Source: Thinopyrum elongatum
Lineage: Eukaryota > Streptophyta > Magnoliopsida > Poales > Poaceae
Assembly (NCBI GenBank): GCA_011799875.1
Contig: CM022301.1
Coordinates: forward strand, 321,736,929-321,800,928
Direction: 5' to 3'
Length of the DNA: 64,000 nt
Shown here: positions 11,956-23,560 of the stretch, in pieces
Position numbering within the stretch: the first letter of the stretch is position 1
Layout of the letters: each line of letters opens with the position of its first letter
Notes under the pieces: generated by a model
Database searches by the model: none
What the model was told of the DNA's origin: nothing
What the model saw: the letters and a program-made list of their open reading frames with translations, nothing else
Translations under genes and position numbers: made by a program

Positions 11956-12661
11956 CTCCAGGATTGCTTTCTCGCAGGAAGTCGAGAAGGGATCTCTGGG
12001 CGTTAATGCTATAACATACTTGTTAAATATAATATGCTACTCTTACCTCTTCTGATGCTGCAAGATGCTTGAAGATGCTAGTCTTCGATAGGCTACGCTT
12101 TTCCCCTTCTCTTCTGGCATTCTGCAGTTAAGTCCACAGATACAGCCCATTCATCTGATACAGATGCATACTTAGTTTAGATCTGATGTAAGTCTTGCGA
12201 GTACTTTGGATGAGTACTCACGGTTGCTTTGCTACCTCTTTTTTCCCTCATACCCGATTATTGCGATCAGATGACGGATCCCAGGAGCCACATGCCACCA
12301 CCGACGACTACTACTACCCCGAGGGTGCCTACTACTACGTGGAGACCGTTGACGACCAGGAGTAGTTAAAAGGCTCCCAGGCAGGAGGCCTTGCCTTTTC
12401 GATCGTTGTTCCTTTTGTGCTAGCCTTTTTAAAACAAACTTGTTTAACTTATGTCTGCACTTAGATATTGTTGTTTCTACTGACTCGTTTGTATTCAAGC
12501 TTATATATTCGAGCCCTCGAGGCCCCTGTCTTGTAATATAAAGCTTGTATGACTTTAATTTGTGTCTAGAGTTGTGTTGTGATATCTTCCCGTGAGTCTC
12601 TGATCTTGACCGTACACATTTGCGTGTATGATTAGTGTACGATTGAATCGGGGGCATCACA

Positions 12662-13029
12662 CTCATGATCGGGCGGAGATGGGAAACGGACACCAACGGT
12701 CATGTTAGGCTAGATTTGGAGTCCAGTCTAGTTGAAATATGTCTAAATGTAATGAATTTTCTGTGGTTTAGATGAAAAGCATCCGACTTTATGTAAATAT
12801 CCAATGAATGAATATCATCCGGTGCATTTAATTATGCATCAAATTTGTTCTGTTTCGTTAAAATTCTTTCAAAATGTGACCAAATAAATGCGGACAACTT
12901 CGAATGACTGGCTCCCGCATCCGTATCCGTGGACTGGTCATCCTGGACAAATGCGGTGTCCTGGTTGTGGGTCAGTGTTTTAGGTGACCTAACCATCCAA
13001 CCTCAGATTGTTTTTTTAGGGTCACCACC
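12662..13029. other. Spacer with no recognisable feature
   Basis: This is moderately AT-rich sequence between the end of the long LTR and a decayed LINE fragment. I see no ORF, repeat terminus or RNA gene in it. Confidence 0.5.
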
Positions 13030-13475
13030 ACACTTTCTTTAAATGCCAATAACATCTGGTACAAAGAGAATATCCGGAGTGGTGGATAACCAAATATAAC
13101 GGCCCGACTAAAGAAACCGTTGCCCTACCAAGATCATTTGCTTCGGATTTAGATTCTCTTGCTTCATGGATTACTTCAGAAACTTGAAACCGCATCATTC
13201 TCCACTTGATGTCTACAATTGGTCACTGATTTTCTCAATAATACATTCTTCAGATGGTTGACAGTAGCCACACAATCCGTGGCTATCAAGACACTCCTAA
13301 GATGGGGATCCTCCGCCAAAGCGAGAGCCTCGCAACAAGCGTGTGCCTTCAGCCACTCAGGATCAACTAGTCCATCGAAAAGAGTGACTGAGGCGATAAA
13401 GGTGTCTACCCTAATCATCGCGGCGTATTGCCGCACTTGCGCCCCGATTGCTGTTCTTTGAAACTGCTTTTTTAG
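13030..13475 (-). pseudogene. RNase H-like (RVT_3 type) fragment of a LINE
   Basis: The minus strand encodes CCEALALAEDPHLRSVLIATDC within an 86-residue open frame (13436-13176). The AL-A-(E/D)---L-SV--ATDC pattern is typical of the RNase H-like domain at the 3' end of plant non-LTR retrotransposons, and of unrelated proteins carrying the same domain. No start, upstream RT or zinc knuckle is adjacent, so this is read as an isolated remnant. The function is dead. Confidence 0.55.
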
Positions 13476-14600
13476 GGGTGGTTCTCTGAAACTGCTGCAT
13501 CCATGTTAACCTTTGCAACTCCTGTCGGGCCCTTTAGCCATTTCGTGCTTGTGCTATGCCTTTTTAATGTGTGCAGATCTGTTGGGTCGGCCCAATTACG
13601 CTGCTAGTGAGAATGGAAGCGCTATCACGAGCAAGCCATTTACGGCCCAATCTTTGTTTTTTCTTTTGAGTGGTGGGTATCTTTGCTGAGGCCCAGACCC
13701 TAGAGAGACCGTGAAGTGGCCCGCTGGCTTGCTGCATAGGACATCACCTGTATCGGTCGCTCGCGCCGCTCCCCCTAAAGCGGTGGATCCTATCTGGCGC
13801 ACGCGTGCGTTCAGGAGACACGGCTTCGCTGAAGCGCAGGAGCGGCTGCGCGCTATGGGCCGACCCACTTCGCGATTTAAATCAGTGCCAGCCAAACCGG
13901 TTTTGGGAACCTTCTAGAAGGTTCCCTAAACCGGTTTCTTTCTTTTTTTCTTTCTCTTTGCCGATTTTCTGGTTTTTCCTGTTTCTTTTTTTTTTCTGTT
14001 TATGTTTCTTTTTCCTTCTCTTTTTATTTTATCCTTTTTCGTTTTTATTTTCATCCTTTGTTTTCAGAAAAATTTGAAATGCCGTATTTTCCTCATGATT
14101 TCAGAAAAAAAAGTCACGGTTTTAAAATTTTGCTCACAATTCCAAATTTGTTCAGCGTACATTACATAAATGTTCAATGTATATCTTAAATTTGTTCGGT
14201 GTATATCACAAAAATGTTCAGTATGTATTTAAAATTGTTCAGCATATAATACAAAAATGTTCAATGTATTATTTGAAAAATTGTTCATCATTTCTGGAAT
14301 TTCGAAATTCTTATTCAACTTTTCTATAATTGTTCACTTTTGAAAAGTTTGTTCGGATTTAAAAAATTGTTCACGGTTTTAAAAAGGTTTGGCCTTTGTC
14401 AAATTTTGTTCAGAATTTTCTATTTTTGGTTCTCGATTCGAGAATTGTTCGAAACAATTCAAAAGTTATCCTGTACTTTAAGATCTCGCGCTGTTTGTAA
14501 GCCAGCAGATCTTATTAGGTCGACTGGTTAGGTTCTAAGATTCCCTACCGGGACGTCGCCTGTTCGATCCCACGATGGCGCGGTGCATTTTTTGCGATTT
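13476..14600. other. Decayed repeat region with palindrome and TTGTTCA-rich stretch
   Basis: A 44-nt inverted repeat with one mismatch lies at 13894-13937, centred on CTTCTAGAAG. After it come T-rich sequence and then repeated TTGTTCA/ATGTTCA motifs (about 14120-14420). A match to the pol III B box (GTTCGATCC) is at about 14569-14577. The structure suggests an old DNA transposon of uncertain class. I could not define termini or a target duplication. Confidence 0.4.
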
Positions 14601-14630
14601 TTTTATGCGCTCGAGCTCCTGACCTGTAAA

Positions 14631-14732
14631 TGGGCCGGCCCATCTGCATCTACCTTCAGCGAAAGCTTCTTTGCTTGACGCTAATAATGGGTCAGACAGG
14701 AGCTCTCCCCTAAAGCCACCCCTGAAAACCCT
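14631..14732 (+). promoter_or_regulatory. Site II palindrome and telo-box upstream of the RPF2-type gene
   Basis: TGGGCCGGCCCA at 14631-14642 contains two overlapping, opposed site II motifs (TGGGCC). AAACCCT at 14726-14732 matches the telo-box core. In plants, site II elements (bound by TCP factors) together with telo-boxes are characteristic of ribosomal protein and ribosome biogenesis promoters. That agrees with the gene that starts about 390 bases downstream. No clear TATA box is visible, which is also common for such promoters. The transcription start is not determined. A 5' leader intron ending near the TTTGAGCAG at about 15030-15039 is possible. Confidence 0.5.
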
Positions 14733-15122
14733 CACACAAACGATAGACCTAGCGCTCTCTCCCTTTGTCTCTCGCGACTGGCGGCGGCGGCCGAACGAGG
14801 GCACACGGCGGCGGCAGAGGTCAGCCTCCCACCTCCCTCTCTTCCCCCAGCCTCTCCTCCCTCTTCTCTCCCATCTCGCGTTCCGCGCGGCATCCCGCCA
14901 GCGCTAGGACGCGCGTCCGGCTGCGGCGTACGGATTCGCCAGGGATGCTGCTGTGCGCAGCGATTTTTGTGCTGGTCGATTTTTCCGCCCTTCTGCTGTC
15001 ATCTTCTTCTCACTGACACGTAATTTTTGTTTGAGCAGCGAATAGGTGCTTTCCAAGCTTAAGACAGAGGTGTAAAACCTTGGCCAGAGGCCTCAATCCC
15101 TTTCCCGCGCGGCTTGAGCAAG

Positions 15123-17071
15123 ATGAGCAAGATGGCGATCAGGGTTCCCAAGAGCATGCGCGCCAAGCGCGAGCTCCTCAAGCACGCGCCCAAGCTTGTA
15201 AGCTTCCCTTCCCTTCCATCCTTTCTTCAGCTGTTGCAAATGTGCCTTCTGTCTACAGTGCCAGAAGAAGACCATCCCCGTTTACTTATTACAATTACAG
15301 AACCATACAATAATCACAAAATCATTATTGTGATTTAGATAGGTACAACGATGTATATATAGTACTATTTGATTGTTATTGTCTTTGTAGACTGGCATCT
15401 TCCAGCAATTTTCCAAATAAAAGTTTCAGAGTTGTGTGTTGCAACACTGTATTTTTTTTATAGGAACCTGAGTGAGTTACACACAAAAGGAATGACCATA
15501 TTTTCTGGCACATGTTCTATGCTTTGTGCGGATAACCACCTGTAAATCTTAATTTAGTCGCTTAACCACATGTTGTACTGCTTGATCCAGGTTGAGAATG
15601 GCAAGAAGATGCTTATTCTCCATGGCACAAAGACTAGCGCTGTTTTGAACTCTGTGCTGGCAGATCTATTCCACCTGAAGCGTGATCATGCTGTGAAGTA
15701 CACCAAGAAGAACGACAGCATCAGGCCATTTGAGAGCGGGGGTGAAACTTCCCTGGAGTTCTTCTCCCTTAAATCTGACTGCAGCCTCTTAGTGGTATGT
15801 TGTATTATGCTGCCTTGATTTGTTATGTAGTTCATGGGAATGGGGAATTGTTATTCATTTGAGAAAATTAATATCAAATCGATGATTTTCTCAGAAGTAA
15901 AATTACTTAATACTAATGAGCTAGATAGAGACTTTCTAAGCACCAGTATGGAACCTATCTGAAACTGTTTCCATGTCTGTTATAATGTTATTTTTTGTCG
16001 TTTTCCTTTGCATACTAAACGTACAGAGTATTATTATGCATTATTTTTAACTGTAACTACATATGTGTTTGCAGTATGGTTCTCATTCAAAGAAGAGGCC
16101 CAACAATCTTGTTTTGGGAAGGACTTACGATCACCACATATATGACCTTGTTGAAGTGGGAGTTGAGAACTACAAATCCATAGAATCCTATGCATATGAT
16201 AAAAAGTTGGCTCCTAAACTTGGCACAAAGCCTTTCTTTGCTTTCATTGGGGAGCACTTTGAGAGTGTTGAAGGACTGAAGCATTTGAAGGAAATGCTGC
16301 TTGATCATTTCAAAGGAGAGGTGTGCATCTTTATAGATAAGTTGGCGTGTAGGATATATATGGATAATTCTTGAGCTTAATTAGTTTAATTTTGATACAG
16401 GTGGTAGAGAATCTGAACCTTGCTGGTGTAGATCGGATATTCGTGTGCACAGCAATTTCTCCTACTACCGTCTACATGATGCACTGCGCTCTCCGTCTAA
16501 AAAGGTCAGGCACATCTATTCCTAGAATGGAGCTGGTTGAAGTTGGGCCTTCAATGGACCTGGTACTTAGGCGGCACCGACAAGCAGCTGAAAGTTTACA
16601 GAAAGAAGCTATGAAGGCTCCTGGTCATGCTAAGAAGGTAATTCCAATGGAACAACTGTCTTTTGCTCATCAGACTTTGTTGTCTTGATGGTTAGGTTGC
16701 TAACTGGTGCCATTAGCCCTAAACAACCATATTTTCTGTCCTAATTTCTCACTGAGAACTTGTATGTCAGTATGTATTCACAACTACATGAACATGTTTG
16801 CAGTTGAAAAATGTCACCAATAATCCAGTTGAAGGCAAGCAGGGCAGGATCTACATTCCAGACCAGGAGGTTTGTTTCTAATTTCTTTCATCAGCAGTTG
16901 AAGTTCGAATTTAACCAATCTGCATACTAATCTGATTCATGGTTTTTTGTCTGAAAGGTTTCAAAATTGACCGTAACAAGCAACATAAAGGGTCTGAAGC
17001 GGGAGCGCCATGACGCCAAGAAAAACAAGGAGCACTCAAAGAAGCAAAAGGTGGCCGAAAACCCTGAGTGA
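15123..17071 (+). CDS. RPF2: Ribosome production factor 2 homolog (Brix domain), 6 exons
   Basis: Exons are 15123-15197, 15591-15794, 16075-16320, 16401-16637, 16804-16869 and 16958-17071. All introns are GT-AG and phase 0, and together they encode 313 residues, the usual family length. The start is the ATG at 15123 (MSKMAIRVPKSMRAKREL); a TTG nine bases upstream is in frame but is not a likely start. A Brix domain covers roughly residues 27-240, with RPFE, SLEFFSLKSDCSLLVYGSHS, KKRPNNLVLGR, GTKPFFAFIG and GPSMDLVLRR, all highly conserved in RPF2. The Lys/Arg-rich tail (KGLKRERHDAKKNKEHSKKQ) fits a nucleolar protein. In yeast and animals RPF2 with RRS1 loads the 5S RNP onto pre-60S particles; the same role is inferred here. 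No stop or frameshift is seen, so it is probably functional. Confidence 0.95.
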
Positions 17072-18323
17072 CCACTGGAGAAGTCTAGTATCTGTAACTG
17101 GTCAGTTTAAGGACTTTCGGTTGATAGGTTCAGTGGTAAATAGTCCAGTACCATCTTTTAAGGCTATCAAAACCTGTGTACGGACTTCGCCATCAGTATC
17201 GAGGCAGCTTCTCTATCAGACATAGGAATGGAATTTTGGAGAAGCATATGTTACAAGTATTTTGTTTTACTGTTGTTATTAACCCCTGATATTAGCCGAC
17301 GTGAGATGATTATTGTGGTGACAGGGTTAAGTTTGGTTATCATGGACATTGTGCCTTTTCTGAATCTGCATATCCTGCATTTTTGTAACCTTTTCTTCAA
17401 GGCTCTGTGAATCTGCAGCTTGTGCTGTACAGGAAATGTGGCAGGCAAGAGTGCTGAGTGCAGCTTCTTCATACAACTTGTAGTTTTTGCTGAGGGCTGG
17501 CTATGCTTCGAGACCTGTAGCTGTGAAAAATGTTGTGGGCAACATTTCCTGTGCTTGCCTCTATGGCCTGTGCAGAGAAAATAGCCCATGAAACAATTTA
17601 GCACTGACGGCTATACACTCTTTACGAATTATGAAAGCTTTTAAAGGATTGCAGTACTCATTTTTTGCAGATATTCCTCATCTTTTGGCCCCAGGAACTA
17701 CTCGTTGCATCTGAACAGTTCGCCAGTCCCTTCTGTTGCTGAACCTAGCAATTGGCTACTTGCCCACTCACTGAAGCCTGTCTTAAAATAGTACTGTACG
17801 AGTTGCCCCTCCAGATCTCTCTCAGTTGTACATCACCAAGGTTACTGGGTGACCACTTGCTGAAGCCATATGCGAAGTCTGAACTAAAACTGATTAGCTA
17901 GCAATTGAAATATGCTAGCGCCACGCAATCTAGTTGTCAAGTCGGCACGATCAAACATTTCTTTATCAGAAGCATTAATGCCAAACAATCGCTCTTCTAC
18001 TCTTTGATCTTAGGGACCTGCCAGTGGAGGTCAAGTAAGTGCACTTGAAATGTTCTCATCTCAATTTTGAATCAGTGCCACTGTATTTGTCAACACCAAT
18101 AAGTTATCCGATCACAAAAAAACACCAATAAGTTATAGCTCTCCACAACCCCAAATAATGCATAATCAATCTAGCATTCGTTTTGCTTTTACGCGCTGGA
18201 AGCAAGCTGCCATTCGTTGACAAGATGCACAACTCTCTTCTTCTGGCATAGCAGCTGGGCAGCGTCCATTATAACTAGTCCTCGTGTGGCTTCGATTCTC
18301 CACCATTCCAAGCTCTAGCAACC
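17072..18323. other. 3' flank of RPF2 and 5' flank of the GDSL gene
   Basis: The first 500-600 bases are probably the RPF2 3' UTR and downstream flank. No canonical polyadenylation signal stands out. A short direct repeat, ACACCAATAAGTTAT, occurs twice at about 18094-18135. The bases before the GDSL start include ATTATAAC near 18269, too close to the ATG to call as a TATA box with confidence. No other gene is visible. Confidence 0.5.
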
Positions 18324-21300
18324 ATGGAGCTCATTCTTGTCTTCTCCATTCTCTTCCTCTCCTGTATCCATGGCGCGAGCTCCGACTCGCGCTTCTTCAC
18401 CGCCATGTATTCCCTCGGGGACTCCTACATCGACGCCGGCAACTTTCTGATCATGGCCGCTGCGATGGTTCCGGCTGTGCCCGTCGTGCATGACAAGCTT
18501 CCTTACGGGATGACCTTCTTTGGCCACCCCACAGGCCGCCTCAGCGACGGCAGAAACACCATCGATTTCATCGGTAAGTTGTTGAGCCATCTCATCTAGT
18601 ACATACTAGTACCAGGCGATCATTCACGTTCTGAACTTATCGTTTTGACATGATAGACGGACTCTTAAAGCATTGAATTCATTGAAGTTTGAGTGCATGC
18701 TCGATTTTGATTCTGTTTCCCAATGGTTGTAATGTAGCCCAGGAGTTTGGTCTCCCCCTTCTTGGACCCTCCCTGCTGAATAACTCGGACGCCTCCAAAG
18801 GCGTAAACTTCGCGGTCGGCGGCGCACCGGCGATCGACGTCGACTACTTCGAGAGGAACAACATAGTTCAGTTTAAGCTGCTGAACAATTCTCTGAGCGT
18901 GCAGCTGGGTTGGTTCGAGGAACTCAGGCCAGCGATTTGCAACAAGACCGAGACCTCAGGTCAGCAACAAGGCCGGAGTATTACGGACTTTATGGTGTAA
19001 TTACTTACTGTCTACAAGTCAAATGCTGAGCAACTTGTTAAAACAGGGTGCGGAGGTTGCTTCAGTAAGGCTCTCTTCGTCGTTGGGGAGTTTGGCGTGA
19101 ACGACTACAACTTCCTATGGTTTGCAGGCAAGACTGAAAAAGAAGTGATGTCGCATGTACCTACAGTTGTTGAAAACATTGCCACGGCCGTGGAGGTATA
19201 TTTGAGTGACCAGCATACTATTCCCATTTTTGCTTTGTATGTAGTACAACACACCAGATTTTCTGAGAGCCGTAGTAGGATGATCTCTAACCTCTTAGAA
19301 GGCAAGAAGAGTTGACTTCGATCCTCAAAAAGGTTCATATTGTCTTTGCACATCACATCTCAAAAATTAGTTTCTTTATCTTGAGATGCACACCTCAGGA
19401 TGATCTCTAACCTTACAAGGTAAGGGTTGACTATGACCTATACTGTCTTTGCACATCACATCTCAGATTAGTTTCTTTATTTTGAGATGCACACCTCACA
19501 TCAGTTAGGGCCAGGCGATTTTTTCAAAGGCAGGGACCTAATTAGAATTATTGTTATCCTTCTCACAAGATTAGCATAAACACAATATGGTACATGTATG
19601 TTCGATAAAAAGAAGGTTCAGGATTTAGTGCTTGAAATAAAATTCGGATTTAACATAGCATTATTGTTTAAAATGGAATATAGTTTCAAAGTTAAATGTG
19701 ACACGATTATCTCGAAATCCTTTTTCTAGAAAGAGAGTACATTTTGGTCCTTGGACTTTGGGCAAGTTTAATTTTGGTTCCTAAACTTTAAAACAGAAAA
19801 AATACCCTTAATTTTCAATACAAAATATATATTTGGTCTTTCACTTCACTAAAAGAAGTTTGTCTGATGACGCAGTGGTTGTTTTGCCCACGCGGTAACC
19901 CTGTCAACACAAATAAAAATAATAAACACAAACATATACTCCTAGAATAAATCATGTTTAGAAGAATGTGAAAATTTATAACGAAATAGCGATTCTTAGA
20001 CAAAATATATACTTGTATGTGTTTTTAACTCAGAAAAATATGGTCTAAGTCTAGAAAAACACCAGAATACTATGTATTTTAAAGAGAATTAGGAAAGCCA
20101 GAAATACTGTAGAAAAATTCACAAATAATGCGTGAGCATTCACCATCTTTCATGATTGTCAATGAATGTTCCTCAAATTCCATTTTCAGTTTTGTTTTTA
20201 ATGTTTATTTTAAAATAGGGAAATTTCCCACAGTTTTTCTTAAAATTATAGTTTTCTTCCAAGGTATTCCTAATTTCAAATTATTTTTCCTTTTCCTGAT
20301 TTCTAATTACTTATTGTTTGTTCTGAATGGGTTACATGTGCGAAAACGAAACCACCACCACATTATCCACTAAACCTGTTTGAGATAGGTGAGAGACCAA
20401 ATATATCCAGTTTTAAAGTTTGTTCGGTTTTAGATTTTTGAGATTAAAATTGGATTTAAATAAGGACAACGCTAACGTCCACACGTGTGGTGGGAGCGAA
20501 ACCCGCTCACACGCCTTATAACACACAGACTGCGCCACGTCACCACATGCATGCATGTGAGAATTTTTTTGGATTTTCAGTTTTTAAAATGTTTTATCTC
20601 TTAAATGAAAAATCCGATTGAAGATCCGTTTTCACCATTAAATCCCTCGCGATGAGATCTTCGAAACTAGATCTCATATCAATATATTTCGATGAATTTT
20701 TTTTTTGGGTTAAAAGTTGCCATGTCTATTGCACATGAATTGCCATGGTGTTTACACTGAAGTTGTCATGATATGTTTCAGCTATTTTCTTCTACATTTA
20801 AAAGTAAATTTTGACATTTATAAAACGAGGAATTAAGAAACTAGATTTGCCATGAACCATAAACTAAAATTGCCATGATACATGCACTTAAAATTGCCAT
20901 GGTTCATACAAAAAATAATTTTCATGGTCAAAGTACGGGAGTTACCATCATTAAAATACTAAAATTGCCATGCTCTACAAACTGAAATTGCCACATGGCA
21001 ATTTAGTTTAAGCACTATGGCAACTACAGTGTAAACATCATGTCAACTTTTGGGCAAATTTTTTTTTCGTTGAAACATATCGACATGTGGTCTAGTTTTG
21101 AAGATCTCGTCGAGACGGGTTTAATAGTGAAAACAGATTTTTAATTAGGAGATAAAATATTTTTAAGCCGAAAACCAAAAGATTCTTGCTGATGTCATCT
21201 GTTCACATGTGGCAAAATGAGTGGTAAAGGAGGCGTGTGGACGATGTGCAAGATGCCACACATGTGAGCGTTAGTTTTTTCCTTAAATAATAGTCAAGGG

Positions 21301-22433
21301 CCGGATTGAAATGGACTTTGTAGTTGGAATCTAGTGCCACACCCTAGTGTGTTATAAACTTCAGATTGTGTGGTTTAAATGTACAGTTTAGAATACGTAT
21401 CTCAAACTTTACAAAAGATTGGTCTGCATACATTCTGTATTGCAATTATTGAACTAGCTTTGTGCAAGAGTGATGTATCCACTAAAATTGATTGCCGACT
21501 GTTGGATATGGTTTTATGGAAGGATATTCCCACTTGAGAAAGAGGTGTGATAGTATATTGTACTCTTTGAGGTGTGTACCTTGATTAACTGTTGCTATCC
21601 TTACTAGAGGTCTAGATTGATGGCTTATATTGACCTCTAGACCGGTAAGGAGTGCACCCTGATGAAGACCCTCTATACACTTTACCATGCTGACAGGCTT
21701 TCTTTCTGTTCCAAAGAACTTACAATGCATTCAGGCTCCTTACTGATCAGCACTGAATTTTGCACTTGGACGTGATGGCCTATTAATCTGAATAAAAGAG
21801 CGCGCAACACATGCCTAAACTAGTGTGTGGCACCACAGGGGCTCATCAAAGGAGGCGCGGTTTACGTGGTCGTGCCGGGGAACCCACCGCTGGGGTGCTC
21901 ACCCACCATGCTGACGAGCCGCTCCGGCCTCAACACGACGGAGTACGACCCCATGGGCTGCCTCAGCGACGTCAACCGCGTGGCCACGCACCACAACTCC
22001 CGGCTCCGCGTTGCAGTCGTCTCTCTCAGGGGCAAGTACCCCCGTGCCACCGTCATCTTCGCCGACTTCTACAGCCCCATCATCAAGATCCTCCGCAATC
22101 CCAGCCATTACGGTAAGGAATCCATGGTTGCACTAGTATATGTATTGACCTTTGCTTGCTGCGGCGCGGCCAGCCACTGAGCTGCCTGGGAATTTTGCTG
22201 CAGGGGTGGCCGAGGCGGACGCTCTCCGGGCTTGCTGCGGAGCCGGCGGCACTTACAACTGGAACGGCAGCGCCATCTGCGGCATGCCGGGGGCGACCAC
22301 CTGCGAGAACCCGTCGGCGTTCGTCAACTGGGATGGGGTTCACTACACGGAGGTCACCAACGGGTACATCGCCGACTGGTGGCTCCACGGCCCTTTCGCC
22401 GACCCGCCTATAATGAGTGTTGTTCGCTACTAA
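18324..22433 (+). CDS. GDSL esterase/lipase, predicted secreted, 5 exons
   Basis: Exons are 18324-18573, 18738-18959, 19047-19195, 21839-22112 and 22204-22433, with GT-AG introns, giving 374 residues. An N-terminal signal peptide (about residues 1-19) precedes the catalytic block LGDSYIDAGNF, with the nucleophile Ser34. The other family blocks are intact: NFAVGGA (Gly112), GEFGVND (Asn176) and NWDGVHYTE (Asp342 and His345). Plant members hydrolyse ester bonds in lipids, cutin precursors or acylated sugars, usually in the apoplast; the substrate here cannot be read from sequence. Paired cysteines (CGGC, ACCGAGG) fit an extracellular fold. Intron 3 is 2.64 kb because of inserted sequence; the splice sites and frame are kept, so the gene is probably still functional. 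Confidence 0.93.
19280..19497. repeat. Imperfect tandem duplication inside intron 3 of the GDSL gene
   Basis: Two adjacent copies (about 19280-19398 and 19399-19497) both run from GATGATCTCTAACC through TGTCTTTGCACATCACATCT to GAGATGCACACCTCA. The second copy is about 20 bases shorter. It is a local intronic duplication with no coding content. Confidence 0.75.
20464..21282. mobile_element. Non-autonomous TIR transposon (819 bp) in intron 3 of the GDSL gene
   Basis: The element begins GGACAACGCTAACGTCC and ends in the inverted equivalent (GAGCGTTAGTTTTTTCC). It is flanked on both sides by TTAAATAA (20456-20463 and 21283-21290), a perfect 8-bp target duplication. The terminal inverted repeats continue for over 100 bases with mismatches. 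The core contains several ATTGCCATG-like motifs in both orientations. An 8-bp duplication fits hAT, and 8-9 bp also fits some Mutator-like elements; there is no transposase. It is spliced out with the intron. Confidence 0.85.
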
Positions 22434-22826
22434 GTGGAGGAGAAACTTGAAAACCATTACAGGCGAGGCGACACATGAACGTCTTAGTATCGCGGATGAA
22501 AGTAAATGTTAAATGTCAACACTGTGCTGATATTATTTGGATTGAAACGAGGTGCTTTTTACAGATGGAGGGCATCGAAACATGGCCGAAGCAAACTTGC
22601 TAGTGATTTTTTCTTGCGGGTATCTTGCTAGTGATTTTCAGCAGGCAAGAACAACTACTTTTCCAAATCTACTCCGATTCAAAATAAGAAATAATCTTCT
22701 ATATGTACTGGTGATTACAAAAATAAGAGACGGCTTAGGATAACGCTAGAACTTCGAATAATTTCAAACAGAAGAGTAGCTAGTAAATATTTATTTTCGC
22801 AAAAGAAGCTGCTAGTACATATTTAT
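22434..22826. other. 3' flank of the GDSL gene
   Basis: This is AT-rich sequence after the stop codon, probably 3' UTR and spacer. Nothing else is recognised. Confidence 0.5.
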
Positions 22827-22828
22827 TA

Positions 22829-22930
22829 CTCCCTTCGATCCATATTAATTGTCGTGTTGTCATGTTTTCAGTACAACTTTAGTAATATAGCTGTACTAAT
22901 TCTGCGACAATTAATATGGATAGGAGGGAA
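22829..22930. mobile_element. Stowaway-type MITE (102 bp)
   Basis: Terminal inverted repeats CTCCCTTCGATCCATATTAA and its near complement (...TTAATATGGATAGGAGGGAA) are flanked by TA on each side (22827-22828 and 22931-22932). The CTCCCT start and TA target are hallmarks of Stowaway (Tc1/mariner-derived) elements in grasses. It lies about 400 bp downstream of the GDSL stop. Confidence 0.85.
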
Positions 22931-22932
22931 TA

Positions 22933-23560
22933 ACAGATTCTATTGAGACTTCGGTTAAATAATGAAATATTTATCCTCCCTCAAAGATTTATTCGAACGA
23001 TGTTATGGGATGTTCAGGATAAATGACTTGCAAAAGTTTTTTCTCTAGGGTGTGCTGGCTAACATCGGGATATATAGTAAATACAAGTAAAAAATAATGT
23101 ACATATTTTCCAATTATTACTGAGACCGAGTTGCAAAAACATTATTTATACACTAGAAGTAACTATAGATATGCTTACCTAGTGATACACTATACACTAT
23201 TACTAAGATATTTGTTAGTGTGTATGATACGGAAATCTCTAACATAATATTTAATGATACTAGAAAAAAAATATGAACACACACATACATTTTAAAACAT
23301 ATAATTATGAAGTTTATTCAAAATAATTTTCTCAAACTGTACAATTTAAATTTAATAGAAGGAATTTTTTGATTGACATACATGACAATTCTGGAGCAAT
23401 TCAGAGAATAACAATATTTAGCAACATTATTATGTGGTTAACTATGATAGATAAGTAACAGAAAATTATGCTCACTAAAAATATATATATTTTGTTACAA
23501 AACCACAATAGTACACAATTAGTTTAAATAAATATAAAATTTTAGCATAAAAATTATTTA
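22933..23560. other. AT-rich spacer without recognisable features
   Basis: This is strongly AT-rich sequence with no long ORF, no clear terminal repeats and no tandem structure that I can support. Confidence 0.5.

Larger units (their letters stand above)
3434..12661 (+). mobile_element. Very long gypsy-type 3' LTR, interrupted by a nested LTR element
   Basis: The LTR starts TGTAACATCCC at 3434 and ends GGGGGCATCACA at 12661. With the insertion at 7101-11955 and one duplicated target site removed, its net length is about 4.37 kb, far longer than a typical plant LTR. It contains a (CT)30 run at 4084-4144 and a GC-rich segment at 4400-5160 with three overlapping open frames that I do not accept as genes. 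It also has repeated GAGGGTGATTCCTC motifs around 6130-6330 and AT-rich ends. No 5' LTR is present in the window, so the element enters from the left. The classification rests on the upstream purine tract and TG/CA ends. Confidence 0.65.

Noticed and set aside
14520..14590. tRNA gene or SINE, suggested by a B-box match (GTTCGATCC)
   Set aside because: No cloverleaf can be drawn around it, the A-box match is weak, and there is no SINE tail. It is left as part of a decayed repeat.
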